Shown one piece after another: positions 55,000 through 63,860 of a stretch of DNA of 64,000 bases. Position 1 is the first letter of the stretch. Every line of letters starts with the position of its first letter. Under the pieces are notes generated by a model, which was given only the letters and a program-made list of their open reading frames with translations, was not told the DNA's origin and searched no databases. Origin of the DNA: Pseudomonas sp. SCB32 (GTDB lineage Bacteria > Pseudomonadota > Gammaproteobacteria > Pseudomonadales > Pseudomonadaceae); contig NZ_CP045118.1 in the NCBI RefSeq assembly GCF_009189165.1, positions 4,216,001 through 4,280,000 on the forward strand, written 5' to 3'. The translations under genes were made by a program, and so were the position numbers.

Positions 55000-57413
55000 T
55001 ACTCGTCGTCGCGTTCCAGGCAATCCCGTCCCTGCCGCTTGGCGCGGTACACCGCACGGTCCACCTTGCGCAGCAGATCGTCGGCGGTCTCGCCGATGCG
55101 CCAGCCGGCCACCCCGAAGCTCGCCGTCACCACGCCGATCCCCTCCACCGGCTGGCTGCGCAGTGCCTGCCACAGCGCCTCGGCCAGCTGCATGGCCTGC
55201 TCCACCGAGCTGCCCGGACACAGCACCACCAGCTCCTCCCCACCCAGCCGGCAGAACACATCCACCTTGCGCAGGCGTTGGGAGACTCGTTGGCACAAGG
55301 TGATCAGCACGGTGTCGCCGGCCTCATGGCCAAAGCGATCATTGATGTCCTTGAAGTGATCGACGTCGAACATCACCAGCGACAACGGCTCGCCGCCGCG
55401 TGAGCTGCGCGCCATGCTTAATTCCAGCTGCTCCTTGAAGTAGCGTCGGTTGTGCACGCCGGTCAGCGCATCGGTGACCGAAAGCCGCCGCAGCTCAAGC
55501 TCGGCTTCCTTGCGCCGGGTAATGTCGGTGGCGATGCCCAGGTAACCGGTCATCCCGCCCGACGAATCCCGCACGCCAGTGATGATCAGGTTGATCTTCA
55601 GCTGTCGGCCATCGCGGCGAACGCAGGTCCACTCGTATTCCTCGTGCCCTTCGCCGACCAGCGCGCCGACCACCTCGAACCCGCGGATCTCGCGCCCCAG
55701 GACGCTCGACAGATCATGCGCCCGGCGGCGGATCTCTTCCTTGACAAAGATGTTTTCCGGCACCGGTCGACCCAGCACTTCCCGCGCGCTGTAGCCGAAC
55801 AGGCGCTCGGCGCCGACATTGAAGCTGCGCACGAAACCGCGCAGGTCAGTGGACACGATGGCGACCTGGGTCGCCGCATCGAGGAGGCCGTGCAGGCGGT
55901 TGTTGACCTCGCCCAGCTCCAGCTCCACCGCCTTGCGCGAACTGATATCGGTCTGCGTACCGATCATGCGTCGCGGTGAGCCGTCGTTGCCGCGCTCCAC
56001 CACCTGGCCACGATCCAGCACCCACAGCCAACGGCCACTCTTGCAGCGCAAGCGGTGCTCGCTCTGGTACAGCGACGTCTCGCCACGCAAGTGTCGCTGC
56101 AGCGACTCGGTGCGGGCGGCCTGATCATCAGGATGAACCCGGCGCATGCACTCGTCGGGGCTCGTACCGATTTCCGCATCGCGAAAACCCAGCATGGCTT
56201 TCCAGGCATGGGAATAGAACACCTTGCCCAGGTTGACATTCCAGTCCCATACGCCATGACCGGCGCTATCCATGGCGAAGTGCAGGCGCGCCTGGTTCTC
56301 CTGCAGCTCCAACTGGTTGGCGCGCAACTCGGCGGTACGCTCCTCCACCAGTTGCAGCGCGCGCTGGCGTTGCCCCAGCAGCGCCAGCACGTAGCCAGCC
56401 AGCAGCAGTGAGGTCAAGAGCCCGCCCAGCAGCACCCACAGCTGCGGTTGCCCCTCGTTGCGTTGCAGAAAGTCGTCGGAAGGCTCGATACGAACGAGAT
56501 AGTCCCGCCCGGCGAAATCCAGGTGCCGCTCCGCCACCAGCCCGGAACCCTGTGCGGCTTTCACTGCACTGCGATACATCGGCACGTCCACGCCCGGCTC
56601 GGCGCTATCGCGCAATGTCAGGGCCAGTTGTGCCAGGCTTCCCGCATCCATGCCCTGTTCGATCAGCAGGCGATAGCTGATCGCAGCCACCAGCATGCCT
56701 TGCAGGCCACCCAGGTTTTCCTCCACGGAACGGGTCGTCACGCTGCCCAGGTAGAACGGCGCGGCCAGCAGGACACCGGCCGCGTCCTCGGCTGGCGCCC
56801 CCGGCAGGACCACCGGCATCGACGCGGCCAACTGCCGGCCGATGAGCACCCGCTGCGTCAGCTCGCGCCCCGGTACGGTGGAACTCAGATCGAGTCCGAG
56901 CGGCAACTCCTGCAAATACTCGGACGCCCCGTAGAGCACGGGAAAGTAGCGCTCGCGGACCGGAGCGGGAAGCGGATGGCCCTGCGAATCGAGATCGTGG
57001 ATCAGATAGTCGAGCATCCCCGAGGCCTGGACCCGCTCTTCGAACGACGCGCGTCCGCCCTGCTCGATCCTGGGCAGCCAGGCATATCCCAGGGTATCGC
57101 CCAGCAAGGGACTGACGAAGTGTTCGAACTCCTCGCGCGATACCTCATTGGAGTTCTCGAAGAAGCGCTGGATGGATTCCAGTTCGCTGCTCTGCAGCAG
57201 CAATCGCTCACGGACGCGGTCGACCCGCTCGTTGGCCGCCAGGGCGAACTGTTGCTCCAGGGCCGTGCGCGCATCGCGCCAGACATTCCAGCCCAGCAGC
57301 GCCGTCAGCAGTATCCCCGCAGCCAGCACCATGCCAGCCGCACGCAACGCCTTCTTTTGGCGAGCGACTCCCCGAGCGGCAGGCAACTGCTCATAGGCCG
57401 GCAACTGAGTCAT
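54999..57413 (-). CDS. CHASE-PAS-PAS-GGDEF diguanylate cyclase
   Basis: 804 aa. Transmembrane helices at about 27-46 and 325-346 enclose a periplasmic CHASE-type sensor (FFENSNEVSREEFEHFVSPLL ... YFPVLYGASEYLQELPLGLDL). Two PAS domains (about 375-500 and 510-635) follow, then GGDEF with active GGEEL at 724-728 and the inhibitory site RKVD at 715-718, exactly five residues upstream. Synthesises c-di-GMP with product feedback. Convergent with dacB. Confidence 0.94.
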   Translation of the reverse strand: MTQLPAYEQLPAARGVARQKKALRAAGMVLAAGILLTALLGWNVWRDARTALEQQFALAANERVDRVRERLLLQSSELESIQRFFENSNEVSREEFEHFVSPLLGDTLGYAWLPRIEQGGRASFEERVQASGMLDYLIHDLDSQGHPLPAPVRERYFPVLYGASEYLQELPLGLDLSSTVPGRELTQRVLIGRQLAASMPVVLPGAPAEDAAGVLLAAPFYLGSVTTRSVEENLGGLQGMLVAAISYRLLIEQGMDAGSLAQLALTLRDSAEPGVDVPMYRSAVKAAQGSGLVAERHLDFAGRDYLVRIEPSDDFLQRNEGQPQLWVLLGGLLTSLLLAGYVLALLGQRQRALQLVEERTAELRANQLELQENQARLHFAMDSAGHGVWDWNVNLGKVFYSHAWKAMLGFRDAEIGTSPDECMRRVHPDDQAARTESLQRHLRGETSLYQSEHRLRCKSGRWLWVLDRGQVVERGNDGSPRRMIGTQTDISSRKAVELELGEVNNRLHGLLDAATQVAIVSTDLRGFVRSFNVGAERLFGYSAREVLGRPVPENIFVKEEIRRRAHDLSSVLGREIRGFEVVGALVGEGHEEYEWTCVRRDGRQLKINLIITGVRDSSGGMTGYLGIATDITRRKEAELELRRLSVTDALTGVHNRRYFKEQLELSMARSSRGGEPLSLVMFDVDHFKDINDRFGHEAGDTVLITLCQRVSQRLRKVDVFCRLGGEELVVLCPGSSVEQAMQLAEALWQALRSQPVEGIGVVTASFGVAGWRIGETADDLLRKVDRAVYRAKRQGRDCLERDDE

Positions 57414-57495
57414 GGGGACTCCCGCTTTCAGGGCTGCGGAAAAAGTACCCAGTTCTTATAGCAGATAGTGGCAGATTGCCCAGAAACTCACTCGA

Positions 57496-57519
57496 CGCAC
57501 GGCCACAGGCGGCCGTGCG
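57496..57519 (-). terminator. Hairpin downstream of rlmKL
   Basis: CGCACGGCC / GGCCGTGCG (9 bp, 6-nt loop) lies 10 bp after the rlmKL stop on the minus strand; the tail is not strongly T-rich. Confidence 0.6.
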
Positions 57520-57529
57520 CCAGCCAGCA

Positions 57530-59713
57530 TCAGCGTACGCTGATGCGCCAGGCCCGGTGAATCTTGCCGTTGCGCGCGAAGTCCGGGTCCAGTGTCTGTG
57601 CACTGATTTCCTCGACCTGGTAGCGCGCCACCAACCCCTCGTCCAGCTCGAACTTGCGGAAGTTGTTGGAGAAGTACAGCACCCCGCCCTTGGCCAGGCG
57701 CGCCATGGCCAGGTCGATCAGCTCGACGTGGTCACGCTGCACATCGAACACGCCTTCCATGCGCTTGGAGTTGGAGAAGGTCGGCGGATCGATGAAGATC
57801 AGCTCATATTCACCCCGATCCTCGCGCAGCCACTCCATCACGTCGCTCTGCACCAGACGCTGCTTGTCCGAGAAGCCGTTCAGCGACAGATTGCGCCGAG
57901 CCCAATCCAGGTAGGTCTTCGACAAGTCGACGCTGGTGGTGCTGCGTGCATCGCCCCTGGCCGCGTGCACGGTGGCCGTGGCGGTGTAGCAGAACAGGTT
58001 GAGGAAGCGCTTGCCCTTGGCCTCACGCTGGATGCGCAGGCGCATCGGCCGGTGGTCGAGGAACAGACCGGTGTCGAGATAGTCGGTCAGGTTGACCAGC
58101 AGCTTGACGCCTCCCTCTTCCACTTCCATGAAGCGGCCTTCGGCGTTCTGCCGTTCGTACTGCTTCTTGCCGGCCTGACGCTCGCGGCGCTTGATCACGA
58201 TACGTTCGGTGGGAATGCCCAACGACTGCGGCAGCGCCGCCAGGGCATCGAGCAGGCGGGCCTGGGCCTTGGCCGGGTCGATGGACTTGGGCGCGGCGTA
58301 CTCCTGCACATGCGCCCAATCTCGGTACAGGTCCACGGCCAGGGCGTACTCGGGCATGTCCGCGTCATACAGGCGGTAGCACTCGATCTTTTCCTTGCGC
58401 GCCCATTTGCCCAGCTGCTTGAGGTTCTTCTGCAGGCGGTTGGCGAACATCTGCCCGCCTTCGCTCAGGCGCGCCTGCTCGATCGCCGCGGCGCCCTGGC
58501 CCGGCGTCGACTCACTGCGCTCGCCGCGTTCTCCGGTCACGAACTGACGCGGTTCCACATCCAGCATGATCAGCTTGCAAGGCAACGCGCCGTTGAAGAA
58601 CGCGTATTGCTTGTGGCTGCGGATACCCATGCGCTTGCCCAACTCCGGCGCACCGGTGAATACCCCGGCGCTCCAGCCCAGACAGCTCTGGCGCAGACGC
58701 TCACCCAGATGCTGGTAAAGGTAGAGCAGGCTGGCTTCATCACCCAGGCGCTCGCCATAGGGCGGGTTGCAGATGATCAGGCCCTTCTGTCCCTTGTCCG
58801 GGCGCGGCTCGAAGGTCGCCAGTTCACCCTGGTAGATCTTCACCCACTCGGCCAACCCTGCGCGCTCGATGTTGTTGCGCGCCGGCTGGATCAGTCGCGG
58901 ATCGGCCTCGTAGCCGCGAATCCACAGCGGCGTCTTCGCCAGGCCGACTTCGGCGCGGTGCTGGGCTTCCTCGACCAGCTTCTTCCAGATTGCCGGCACA
59001 TGGCCCAGCCAATTGGTGAAGCCCCAGCGCTCGCGCTTGAGGTTCGGCGCAACGTCGGCAGCGATCAGGCCGGCCTCGATGAGGAAGGTGCCAACACCAC
59101 ACATAGGGTCGGACAATGCGCCGCCTTCAGCGGCGATCTTCGGCCAGCCGGCACGGATCAGCACGGCGGCGGCGAGGTTTTCCTTCAGTGGCGCAGCGCC
59201 CTGCTGGAGACGGTAGCCACGCTGGTGCAAGCTATGCCCGGAGAGGTCCAGCGACAGCACAGCCTGGCCGCGATCCAGGTGCAGGTGAACACGGATGTCC
59301 GGGTTCACTTTGTCCACCGTCGGCCGCTTGCCGAACTCGGCGCGCAGGTTGTCGACGATGGCGTCCTTGACCTTCAACGCACCGAAGTGGGTGTTGTCGA
59401 TGCCCGAGCCCTTGCCGCTGAACTCCACAGCGAGACTGCCGCCGGCGTCCAGATGATCGCTCCATTGAACGGCGTTGACGCCCATGTAGAGGTCTTCGGC
59501 GTTATTCACCGGAAAGCGCGAAAGCACCAGCAACACCCGGTTCGCCAGGCGCGACCACAGGCACAGTCGATAAGCCGTTTCCAGGTCGCCCTGCCCGCGT
59601 ACCGCCGACACCTGGGCGCGTGCCTCTTCAAGACCCAGTGCCTGGGCCTCGTCCAGCAACAGGCCATCGAGCCCCTTGGGGCAGGTCAGGAAAAATTCGT
59701 AGTGTTCCGCCAT
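57530..59713 (-). CDS. rlmL: Bifunctional 23S rRNA methyltransferase RlmKL
   Basis: 727 aa. N-terminal THUMP domain (about 45-155), RlmL methyltransferase with SDPMCGVGTFLIEAG and IICNPPYGERLGD (m2G2445), and C-terminal RlmK domain with FLNLFCYTATATVHAARGDARSTTSVDLS and FIDPPTFSNSK (m7G2069). The start at 59713 (MAEHYEFFLTCPKGLDGLLLDE) fits the family; a frame from 59779 adds 22 unlikely residues. Divergent from rmf. Confidence 0.96.
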   Translation of the reverse strand: MAEHYEFFLTCPKGLDGLLLDEAQALGLEEARAQVSAVRGQGDLETAYRLCLWSRLANRVLLVLSRFPVNNAEDLYMGVNAVQWSDHLDAGGSLAVEFSGKGSGIDNTHFGALKVKDAIVDNLRAEFGKRPTVDKVNPDIRVHLHLDRGQAVLSLDLSGHSLHQRGYRLQQGAAPLKENLAAAVLIRAGWPKIAAEGGALSDPMCGVGTFLIEAGLIAADVAPNLKRERWGFTNWLGHVPAIWKKLVEEAQHRAEVGLAKTPLWIRGYEADPRLIQPARNNIERAGLAEWVKIYQGELATFEPRPDKGQKGLIICNPPYGERLGDEASLLYLYQHLGERLRQSCLGWSAGVFTGAPELGKRMGIRSHKQYAFFNGALPCKLIMLDVEPRQFVTGERGERSESTPGQGAAAIEQARLSEGGQMFANRLQKNLKQLGKWARKEKIECYRLYDADMPEYALAVDLYRDWAHVQEYAAPKSIDPAKAQARLLDALAALPQSLGIPTERIVIKRRERQAGKKQYERQNAEGRFMEVEEGGVKLLVNLTDYLDTGLFLDHRPMRLRIQREAKGKRFLNLFCYTATATVHAARGDARSTTSVDLSKTYLDWARRNLSLNGFSDKQRLVQSDVMEWLREDRGEYELIFIDPPTFSNSKRMEGVFDVQRDHVELIDLAMARLAKGGVLYFSNNFRKFELDEGLVARYQVEEISAQTLDPDFARNGKIHRAWRISVR

Positions 59714-60198
59714 GTCAATCTTCCCGGGCCGCAGCCCTTTCTTTTTAATGAAGCTCCTCCAGGGAGCCTCGTCGGCCATCCGCGCGATAGGTTTTCCGCG
59801 AACAGCAATCGGTGTTCATTTTCCGGGACGGAAGTTCAATTTGTCTGCGACCCCGAGTCGCACATCGCTGGCCCGCTCGTCGGAATGAGAGAAAGTCGCA
59901 ATTAGACACACTTTCCCCTTGACCCGGTAGAACCCCGCGCCCCTTGGGGGTTACGCGATGATGGCACTTTCCAACCGGGCAAATTCTTATGGCTTGATTC
60001 CATAAGAGTTAAGTCTTTATGACAAATTGGTTGTTCACAGCCCCGAAGGCATTGGTTAGAACTCAGCTTAATCCGTTATCGCAATGTTAACGGGCGGAGC
60101 GCGTCACGCCGGCAATGCGCTCCATTGGCGGACAATCCGCCGGGCCTCCCTGGGGGGGCCAACGGGACATAACAGTCAGCAAGTGAGGGCAACACCCT
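59714..60198. other. 485-bp divergent region between rlmKL and rmf
   Basis: Features: TCTTATGG-N7-CCATAAGA hairpin (59985-60007) and, nearer the rmf start, GGCGGACAATCCGCC and GGGCCTCCCTGGGGGGGCC hairpins (about 60126-60160) that probably lie in the rmf leader. The middle is AT-rich (59975-60090), consistent with the rmf promoter. No coding frame supported. Confidence 0.5.
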
Positions 60199-60417
60199 AT
60201 GAGAAGACTTAAGCGTGATCCGTTGGAAAGAGCCTTTTTGCGTGGTTATCAGCACGGCATTACTGGAAAATCTCGCGACCTCTGTCCGTTTACCCATCCC
60301 ACCGCACGGCAATCCTGGCTCAATGGCTGGCGTGAGGGCCGTGGCGACAACTGGGATGGTTTGACCGGCGCCGCCGGTATTCAACGTCAGAACCAGATGC
60401 AGCACGCAAGCGGCTGA
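60199..60417 (+). CDS. rmf: Ribosome modulation factor RMF
   Basis: 72 aa: MRRLKRDPLERAFLRGYQHGITGKSRDLCPF with the conserved RG-Y-G-G-R--CP, then RQSWLNGWREGRGDNWDG. It dimerises 70S into inactive 100S ribosomes in stationary phase. The long leader and hairpins suggest post-transcriptional control. Terminator at 60476. Confidence 0.96.
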   Translation: MRRLKRDPLERAFLRGYQHGITGKSRDLCPFTHPTARQSWLNGWREGRGDNWDGLTGAAGIQRQNQMQHASG

Positions 60418-60475
60418 ATCCAGGTTCACACCGATTTCCCCAAGCCGCCCCATCCGGGCGGAAGGGCGCAAGCCC

Positions 60476-60502
60476 AAGGGCTCCGATAAGGAGCCCTTTT
60501 TT
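60476..60502 (+). terminator. Rho-independent terminator of rmf
   Basis: AAGGGCTCC-GATAA-GGAGCCCTT followed by TTTTTATT; between rmf and the convergent pyrD. Confidence 0.92.
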
Positions 60503-60517
60503 ATTTCTCCGCTGTTT

Positions 60518-61543
60518 TCAGCCGCGCTTGGCCGCAGCGATCGCATCCACCGCCTCGCGGATCAGCGCCGGCCCGTTGTAGATGAAGCCCGAATATATCT
60601 GCACCAGGCTCGCCCCCGCGGCGATCTTCTCCGCCGCATGGATGCCCTCGGTGATACCGCCGGCGGCGATGATCGGCAGACGCCCGCCCAGCTCACCAGC
60701 CAGCACCTTGACGATGTGGGTGCTCTTCTCGCGCACCGGCGCGCCCGACAATCCGCCCGCCTCATTGCCGAAGGGCAGGTTCTCGACGCCTTCGCGACCC
60801 AGCGTGGTGTTAGTGGCGATCACCGCGTCCATGCCCGACTCGATCAGCGCAGCGGCCACCATGGCGGTTTCCTCGTCGCTCATGTCCGGGGCGATCTTGA
60901 TCGCCAGCGGCACGCGGCGACCGTGCTGCGCGGCCAGGTCTTCCTGGCGCTGACGCAGGGCCTCGAGCAGCTGCTTGAGCGAGTCGCCGAACTGCAGGCT
61001 GCGCAGGCCGGGCGTATTCGGCGAGCTGACGTTGACCGTCACGTAACTGGCGTGGGCGTAGACCTTGTCCAGGCAGATCAGGTAATCATCCACCGCCCGC
61101 TCGACCGGCGTATCGAAGTTCTTGCCGATATTGATGCCCAGCACGCCACGGTACTTCGCCGCCTTGACCCGCTCGATCAGGTGATCGACGCCATGGTTGT
61201 TGAAGCCCATGCGGTTGATGATGGCGGTAGCCTGCGGCAGGCGGAACAGACGCGGCCTGGGGTTGCCGGGCTGTGGGCGCGGGGTGACGGTGCCGATTTC
61301 GACGAAGCCGAAGCCCAGTTGCGCGAAGCCATCGATGGCGTCGCCGTTCTTGTCCAGGCCGGCCGCCAGTCCCACCGGGTTGGCGAACTCCAGGCCCATC
61401 ACTTTCACCGGCAGGCTGGCCGGCGCCTTGGTCAGCAGGCCATTGAGGCCGAGACGGCCGCCGGCACCGATCAGGTCGATGGACAATTCGTGGGAAGTTT
61501 CCGGGGAAAGCTTGAACAGGAGCTCACGGGCCAGGCTGTACAT
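60518..61543 (-). CDS. pyrD: Dihydroorotate dehydrogenase (quinone), class 2
   Basis: 341 aa. Oxidises dihydroorotate in pyrimidine synthesis, at the inner membrane. N-terminal amphipathic helices [24 protein letters not shown] site [17 protein letters not shown], catalytic Ser in [15 protein letters not shown], and C-terminal [17 protein letters not shown]. Class 2 by N-terminal extension and length. Confidence 0.97.
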   Translation of the reverse strand: MYSLARELLFKLSPETSHELSIDLIGAGGRLGLNGLLTKAPASLPVKVMGLEFANPVGLAAGLDKNGDAIDGFAQLGFGFVEIGTVTPRPQPGNPRPRLFRLPQATAIINRMGFNNHGVDHLIERVKAAKYRGVLGINIGKNFDTPVERAVDDYLICLDKVYAHASYVTVNVSSPNTPGLRSLQFGDSLKQLLEALRQRQEDLAAQHGRRVPLAIKIAPDMSDEETAMVAAALIESGMDAVIATNTTLGREGVENLPFGNEAGGLSGAPVREKSTHIVKVLAGELGGRLPIIAAGGITEGIHAAEKIAAGASLVQIYSGFIYNGPALIREAVDAIAAAKRG

Positions 61544-61596
61544 GGTCGGGCATCGGTCGGCAAAATGGGGCGTTATTATAGCCGGCAGCGACCCGC

Positions 61597-61818
61597 TCAG
61601 GCGAGGCGGCGCAGCGCCAACAGCCGCCCGGCGTCATCGAACTCCATCTCGAAGCTACCCTGTACGCCGGAGTGCGTGATGAAGGGGCGCAGATGATGGG
61701 CCGGCAGGTTGATCCGGCGTCCATCGCGGCTGACCACCAGCACGCGATTGGCGTCCCCGCGGTAGACTGCCTGCAGCCTGTCCACGGGCAGGTAGATGTC
61801 CAGCACCACGCAAGCCAT
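61597..61818 (-). CDS. DUF2835 family protein
   Basis: 73 aa: [72 protein letters not shown], a small PilZ-size beta protein of the DUF2835 family. Start at 61818 after GGGGAGG; the ATG at 61854 lies before the SD. Upstream of pyrD in the same direction. Function unknown. Confidence 0.88.
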   Translation of the reverse strand: MACVVLDIYLPVDRLQAVYRGDANRVLVVSRDGRRINLPAHHLRPFITHSGVQGSFEMEFDDAGRLLALRRLA

Positions 61819-61966
61819 GGAGGCCTCCCCGAGTGAAGGGAAGAATTTTGCCACAACGCATGCGCCAAACGACGCCAGGGTTTTCTATGCTTAGGGCAAT
61901 TCGCCGTGCCTTCTCAGCGGCGCTTCCTGCACTGACCATCCGGCCATCGGGAGTCTTGCGTCGCAC

Positions 61967-62848
61967 ATGAGCCAGTCCCCTCGCCACCGCAGCATGACCA
62001 GCCGCCTGGCCACCCTCGCCCAGCGCCTGGGGCTTGGCGGTGCCGATGCCCATAACGTCGCGGAACGCAGCCGCACCCTGTCCCTGCCGTTCAAGGCGCT
62101 CGACGCCTGCACCAGCGGCATCGGCTGGCAATCCGGTACACAGCTGCATCGCCTGATCGACCTGCCACGCGGCGCGCTGTCCGGACCGGTGCAGGAGGAC
62201 AAGGCGCGCATCCACGCCGTGCTCAAGCGTCTGGTCGGCAGCCACAGCGACGAGCAGCCAGCCCTCGACCTGCGCTCGCTCGACGGCCTGTGCCAGCGCG
62301 CCCTGCAGGACAGCCCCCTGGCAACGCTGGAGGAACTGGCGCACAGCGACAGCGGCCGCAAGGTGCGGATCATCAGCTACAACGACTTCACCCGGGTGCT
62401 CGGCCAGGCGCTGCCAGGCTTCGAGCGCCAGGCGGCCTTGCAGCTGCGGCGCGCCAGCTGGCATGGCAAGCGGCTGTTCTGGGATGACGACAATCACGCC
62501 TACGAGATGGCCAGCGCCGTGGTCTATGCCCGGCGGCGCGGACTGGAGATCACCCTGCCGGCGATCATTCAGAGCTTCGAGCTGCGCACGGCGGTCCTGG
62601 ACGAGCTGGATCGCGATTTCCACATGCTGGCAATGCCGGCGCAGGCCTGGAGCGACCCGGCATTCATGGGTCTACTGCTGGAAACCGGCATGCCCTACGC
62701 GCGCTTCGGCCTGTTCAATACGGAAACCCCGGAAAGCCTGCTGTTGCCCAAGGACCATCCGCAGTCCGACACCTTCGGCCAGGGGCTGCGGGAGGCGGGC
62801 GCGCCGGATGTCATCGGCTATCTGCGGCGCACCGACCGGGCGAACTGA
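61967..62848 (+). CDS. Conserved hypothetical protein, 293 aa
   Basis: Begins MSQSPRHRSMTSRLATLAQRLGLGGADAHN. Soluble, Leu/Arg-rich, mixed alpha/beta: GRKVRIISYNDFTRVLGQALPGFERQAALQLRRASWHGKRLFWDDDNHAYEMASAVVYARRRGLEITLPA and PYARFGLFNTETPESLLLPKDHP. No known catalytic motif; no signal peptide. A second ATG at 61994 (MTSRLATL) is a possible start. It looks like a conserved Pseudomonas gene of unknown role. Confidence 0.75.
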   Translation: MSQSPRHRSMTSRLATLAQRLGLGGADAHNVAERSRTLSLPFKALDACTSGIGWQSGTQLHRLIDLPRGALSGPVQEDKARIHAVLKRLVGSHSDEQPALDLRSLDGLCQRALQDSPLATLEELAHSDSGRKVRIISYNDFTRVLGQALPGFERQAALQLRRASWHGKRLFWDDDNHAYEMASAVVYARRRGLEITLPAIIQSFELRTAVLDELDRDFHMLAMPAQAWSDPAFMGLLLETGMPYARFGLFNTETPESLLLPKDHPQSDTFGQGLREAGAPDVIGYLRRTDRAN

Positions 62849-62857
62849 CAGCCTGCA

Positions 62858-63271
62858 TTACTCTCCGGCATCTTCCTCGCGGATACGACGCTCCTCCTCG
62901 CACAGGCTTTCCAGCACCTCATGGTGGCGTGCCTGCCACTCCTCCAGGCTCAGGTCACTGCTGGCGAGCAGCTGCGGATGGCGCTTGACCAGATAGACCG
63001 CCGCGCGCTGGGCGGAGTCGGCGACCTTCCAGGTCACCTCGGTGGAATCGATCGGCCCCTCGTAGGTGATCCAGCGGCTGAAATCCTCGTATTCACTGCA
63101 GACTTTCTCAAAGTCCTCGTCGCGCATACGTTGGTTGCCGTACTCGATGTTCTCCACGTCTTTCTCTTTCATACCGACGGTTTCGGCAAATGCGCGGCGC
63201 GAAAGTCCAGTTAGCGAACGAAGCGCCCGTAGTCTTTCTCCTGCACTGAACAGGAAACGTTTCTTCACCAT
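62858..63271 (-). CDS. XRE-type helix-turn-helix regulator, phage repressor-like
   Basis: 137 aa. N-terminal HTH: GERLRALRSLTGLSRRAFAETVGMKEKDVENIEYGNQRMRDEDFEKV (about 11-57). The C-terminal part (WITYEGPIDSTEVTWKVADSAQRAAVYLVKRHPQLL) is not a peptidase, so it is a small non-cleavable repressor. Divergent from a Cox/excisionase-like gene with a dyad between them, as in phage switches. GC and codon use are similar to neighbours. Confidence 0.85.
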   Translation of the reverse strand: MVKKRFLFSAGERLRALRSLTGLSRRAFAETVGMKEKDVENIEYGNQRMRDEDFEKVCSEYEDFSRWITYEGPIDSTEVTWKVADSAQRAAVYLVKRHPQLLASSDLSLEEWQARHHEVLESLCEEERRIREEDAGE

Positions 63272-63309
63272 GTGTCATCCGTGTCCGAGACTGCAAAGCC
63301 CGGCTATAA

Positions 63310-63328
63310 AATCCTAATAATCAGGATA
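63310..63328. promoter_or_regulatory. Candidate operator in the divergent repressor/Cox region
   Basis: ATCCT-AATAATC-AGGAT (63311-63327) is a 17-bp dyad, symmetric at 14 of 17 positions. It lies in the 123-bp gap between the two divergent regulators, overlapping an AT-rich TATAAAAT stretch likely to be promoter. Confidence 0.55.
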
Positions 63329-63394
63329 AATTCCCATATCGACAGGGGCTCGAACCCGACGTTTCGAGCGATTTCCGATGGTGCAGGATGCAGC

Positions 63395-63601
63395 ATGAAA
63401 GTGGAAGAATCGTTCTCCCCGGACCTACGCGCAGGCAGTTACTACCTTACGCCCGAGCGCTTCGCGCAATTGATCGGCATGAGTGACCGGCTGGCCGTGG
63501 TGCAGCGATGGATCGACCTCGGCGAAGTGCCATCGCGGATGATCGGCGGCCACCTCCTGGTGGACCTGAGCGCCCTGCTCAGGCAGACCGATTCACAATG
63601 A
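63395..63601 (+). CDS. Cox/excisionase-like winged-helix DNA-binding protein
   Basis: 68 aa: MKVEESFSPDLRAGSYYLTPERFAQLIGMSDRLAVVQRWIDLGEVPSRMIGGHLLVDLSALLRQ. The order FAQLIG-(helix)-VVQRWIDLGEVPS-RMIGGHLLVDL is the helix-turn-helix plus wing of phage Cox/AlpA/XisF4-like proteins. The longer frame from 63272 has no SD and would overlap the repressor promoter. ATGA overlap with the next small gene shows coupling. Confidence 0.8.
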   Translation: MKVEESFSPDLRAGSYYLTPERFAQLIGMSDRLAVVQRWIDLGEVPSRMIGGHLLVDLSALLRQTDSQ

Positions 63602-63732
63602 TGAGCCAGCCATTGCTGCCAAGGATCTGCTTCCACGCAGCCGACCTGGCGCGTGGCAAGCAGGTGCGGCAGGCGCTCGAGGAGTGCAATGCCCTACGGG
63701 AAATGCAGCGCATCGGCCTTCTGCATATGTAA
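63598..63732 (+). CDS. Small hypothetical protein, 44 aa
   Basis: ATGATGAGCCAG overlaps the previous stop and encodes MMSQPLLPRICFHAADLARGKQVRQALEECNALREMQRIGLLHM. It looks like a short helical basic peptide of the sort that follows the switch genes in filamentous Pf-like phages, but I cannot name a family. Supported mainly by the coupled start. Confidence 0.55.
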   Translation: MMSQPLLPRICFHAADLARGKQVRQALEECNALREMQRIGLLHM

Positions 63733-63860
63733 GCGCCGGAGCTCGGCAGGCAGGCAACGCTCGGTACCTGCCGGCATCCCCGGCTGTTCGCCTTTCACTT
63801 CTATTACCGCTGGCTACCGACCCACATCGGCAGCTTTCGTCCTTCAGCCGTGGACCTGGA

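Noticed and set aside
57476..59905. 809-aa open frame on the plus strand
   Set aside because: Antisense to rlmKL, which has complete methyltransferase motifs.
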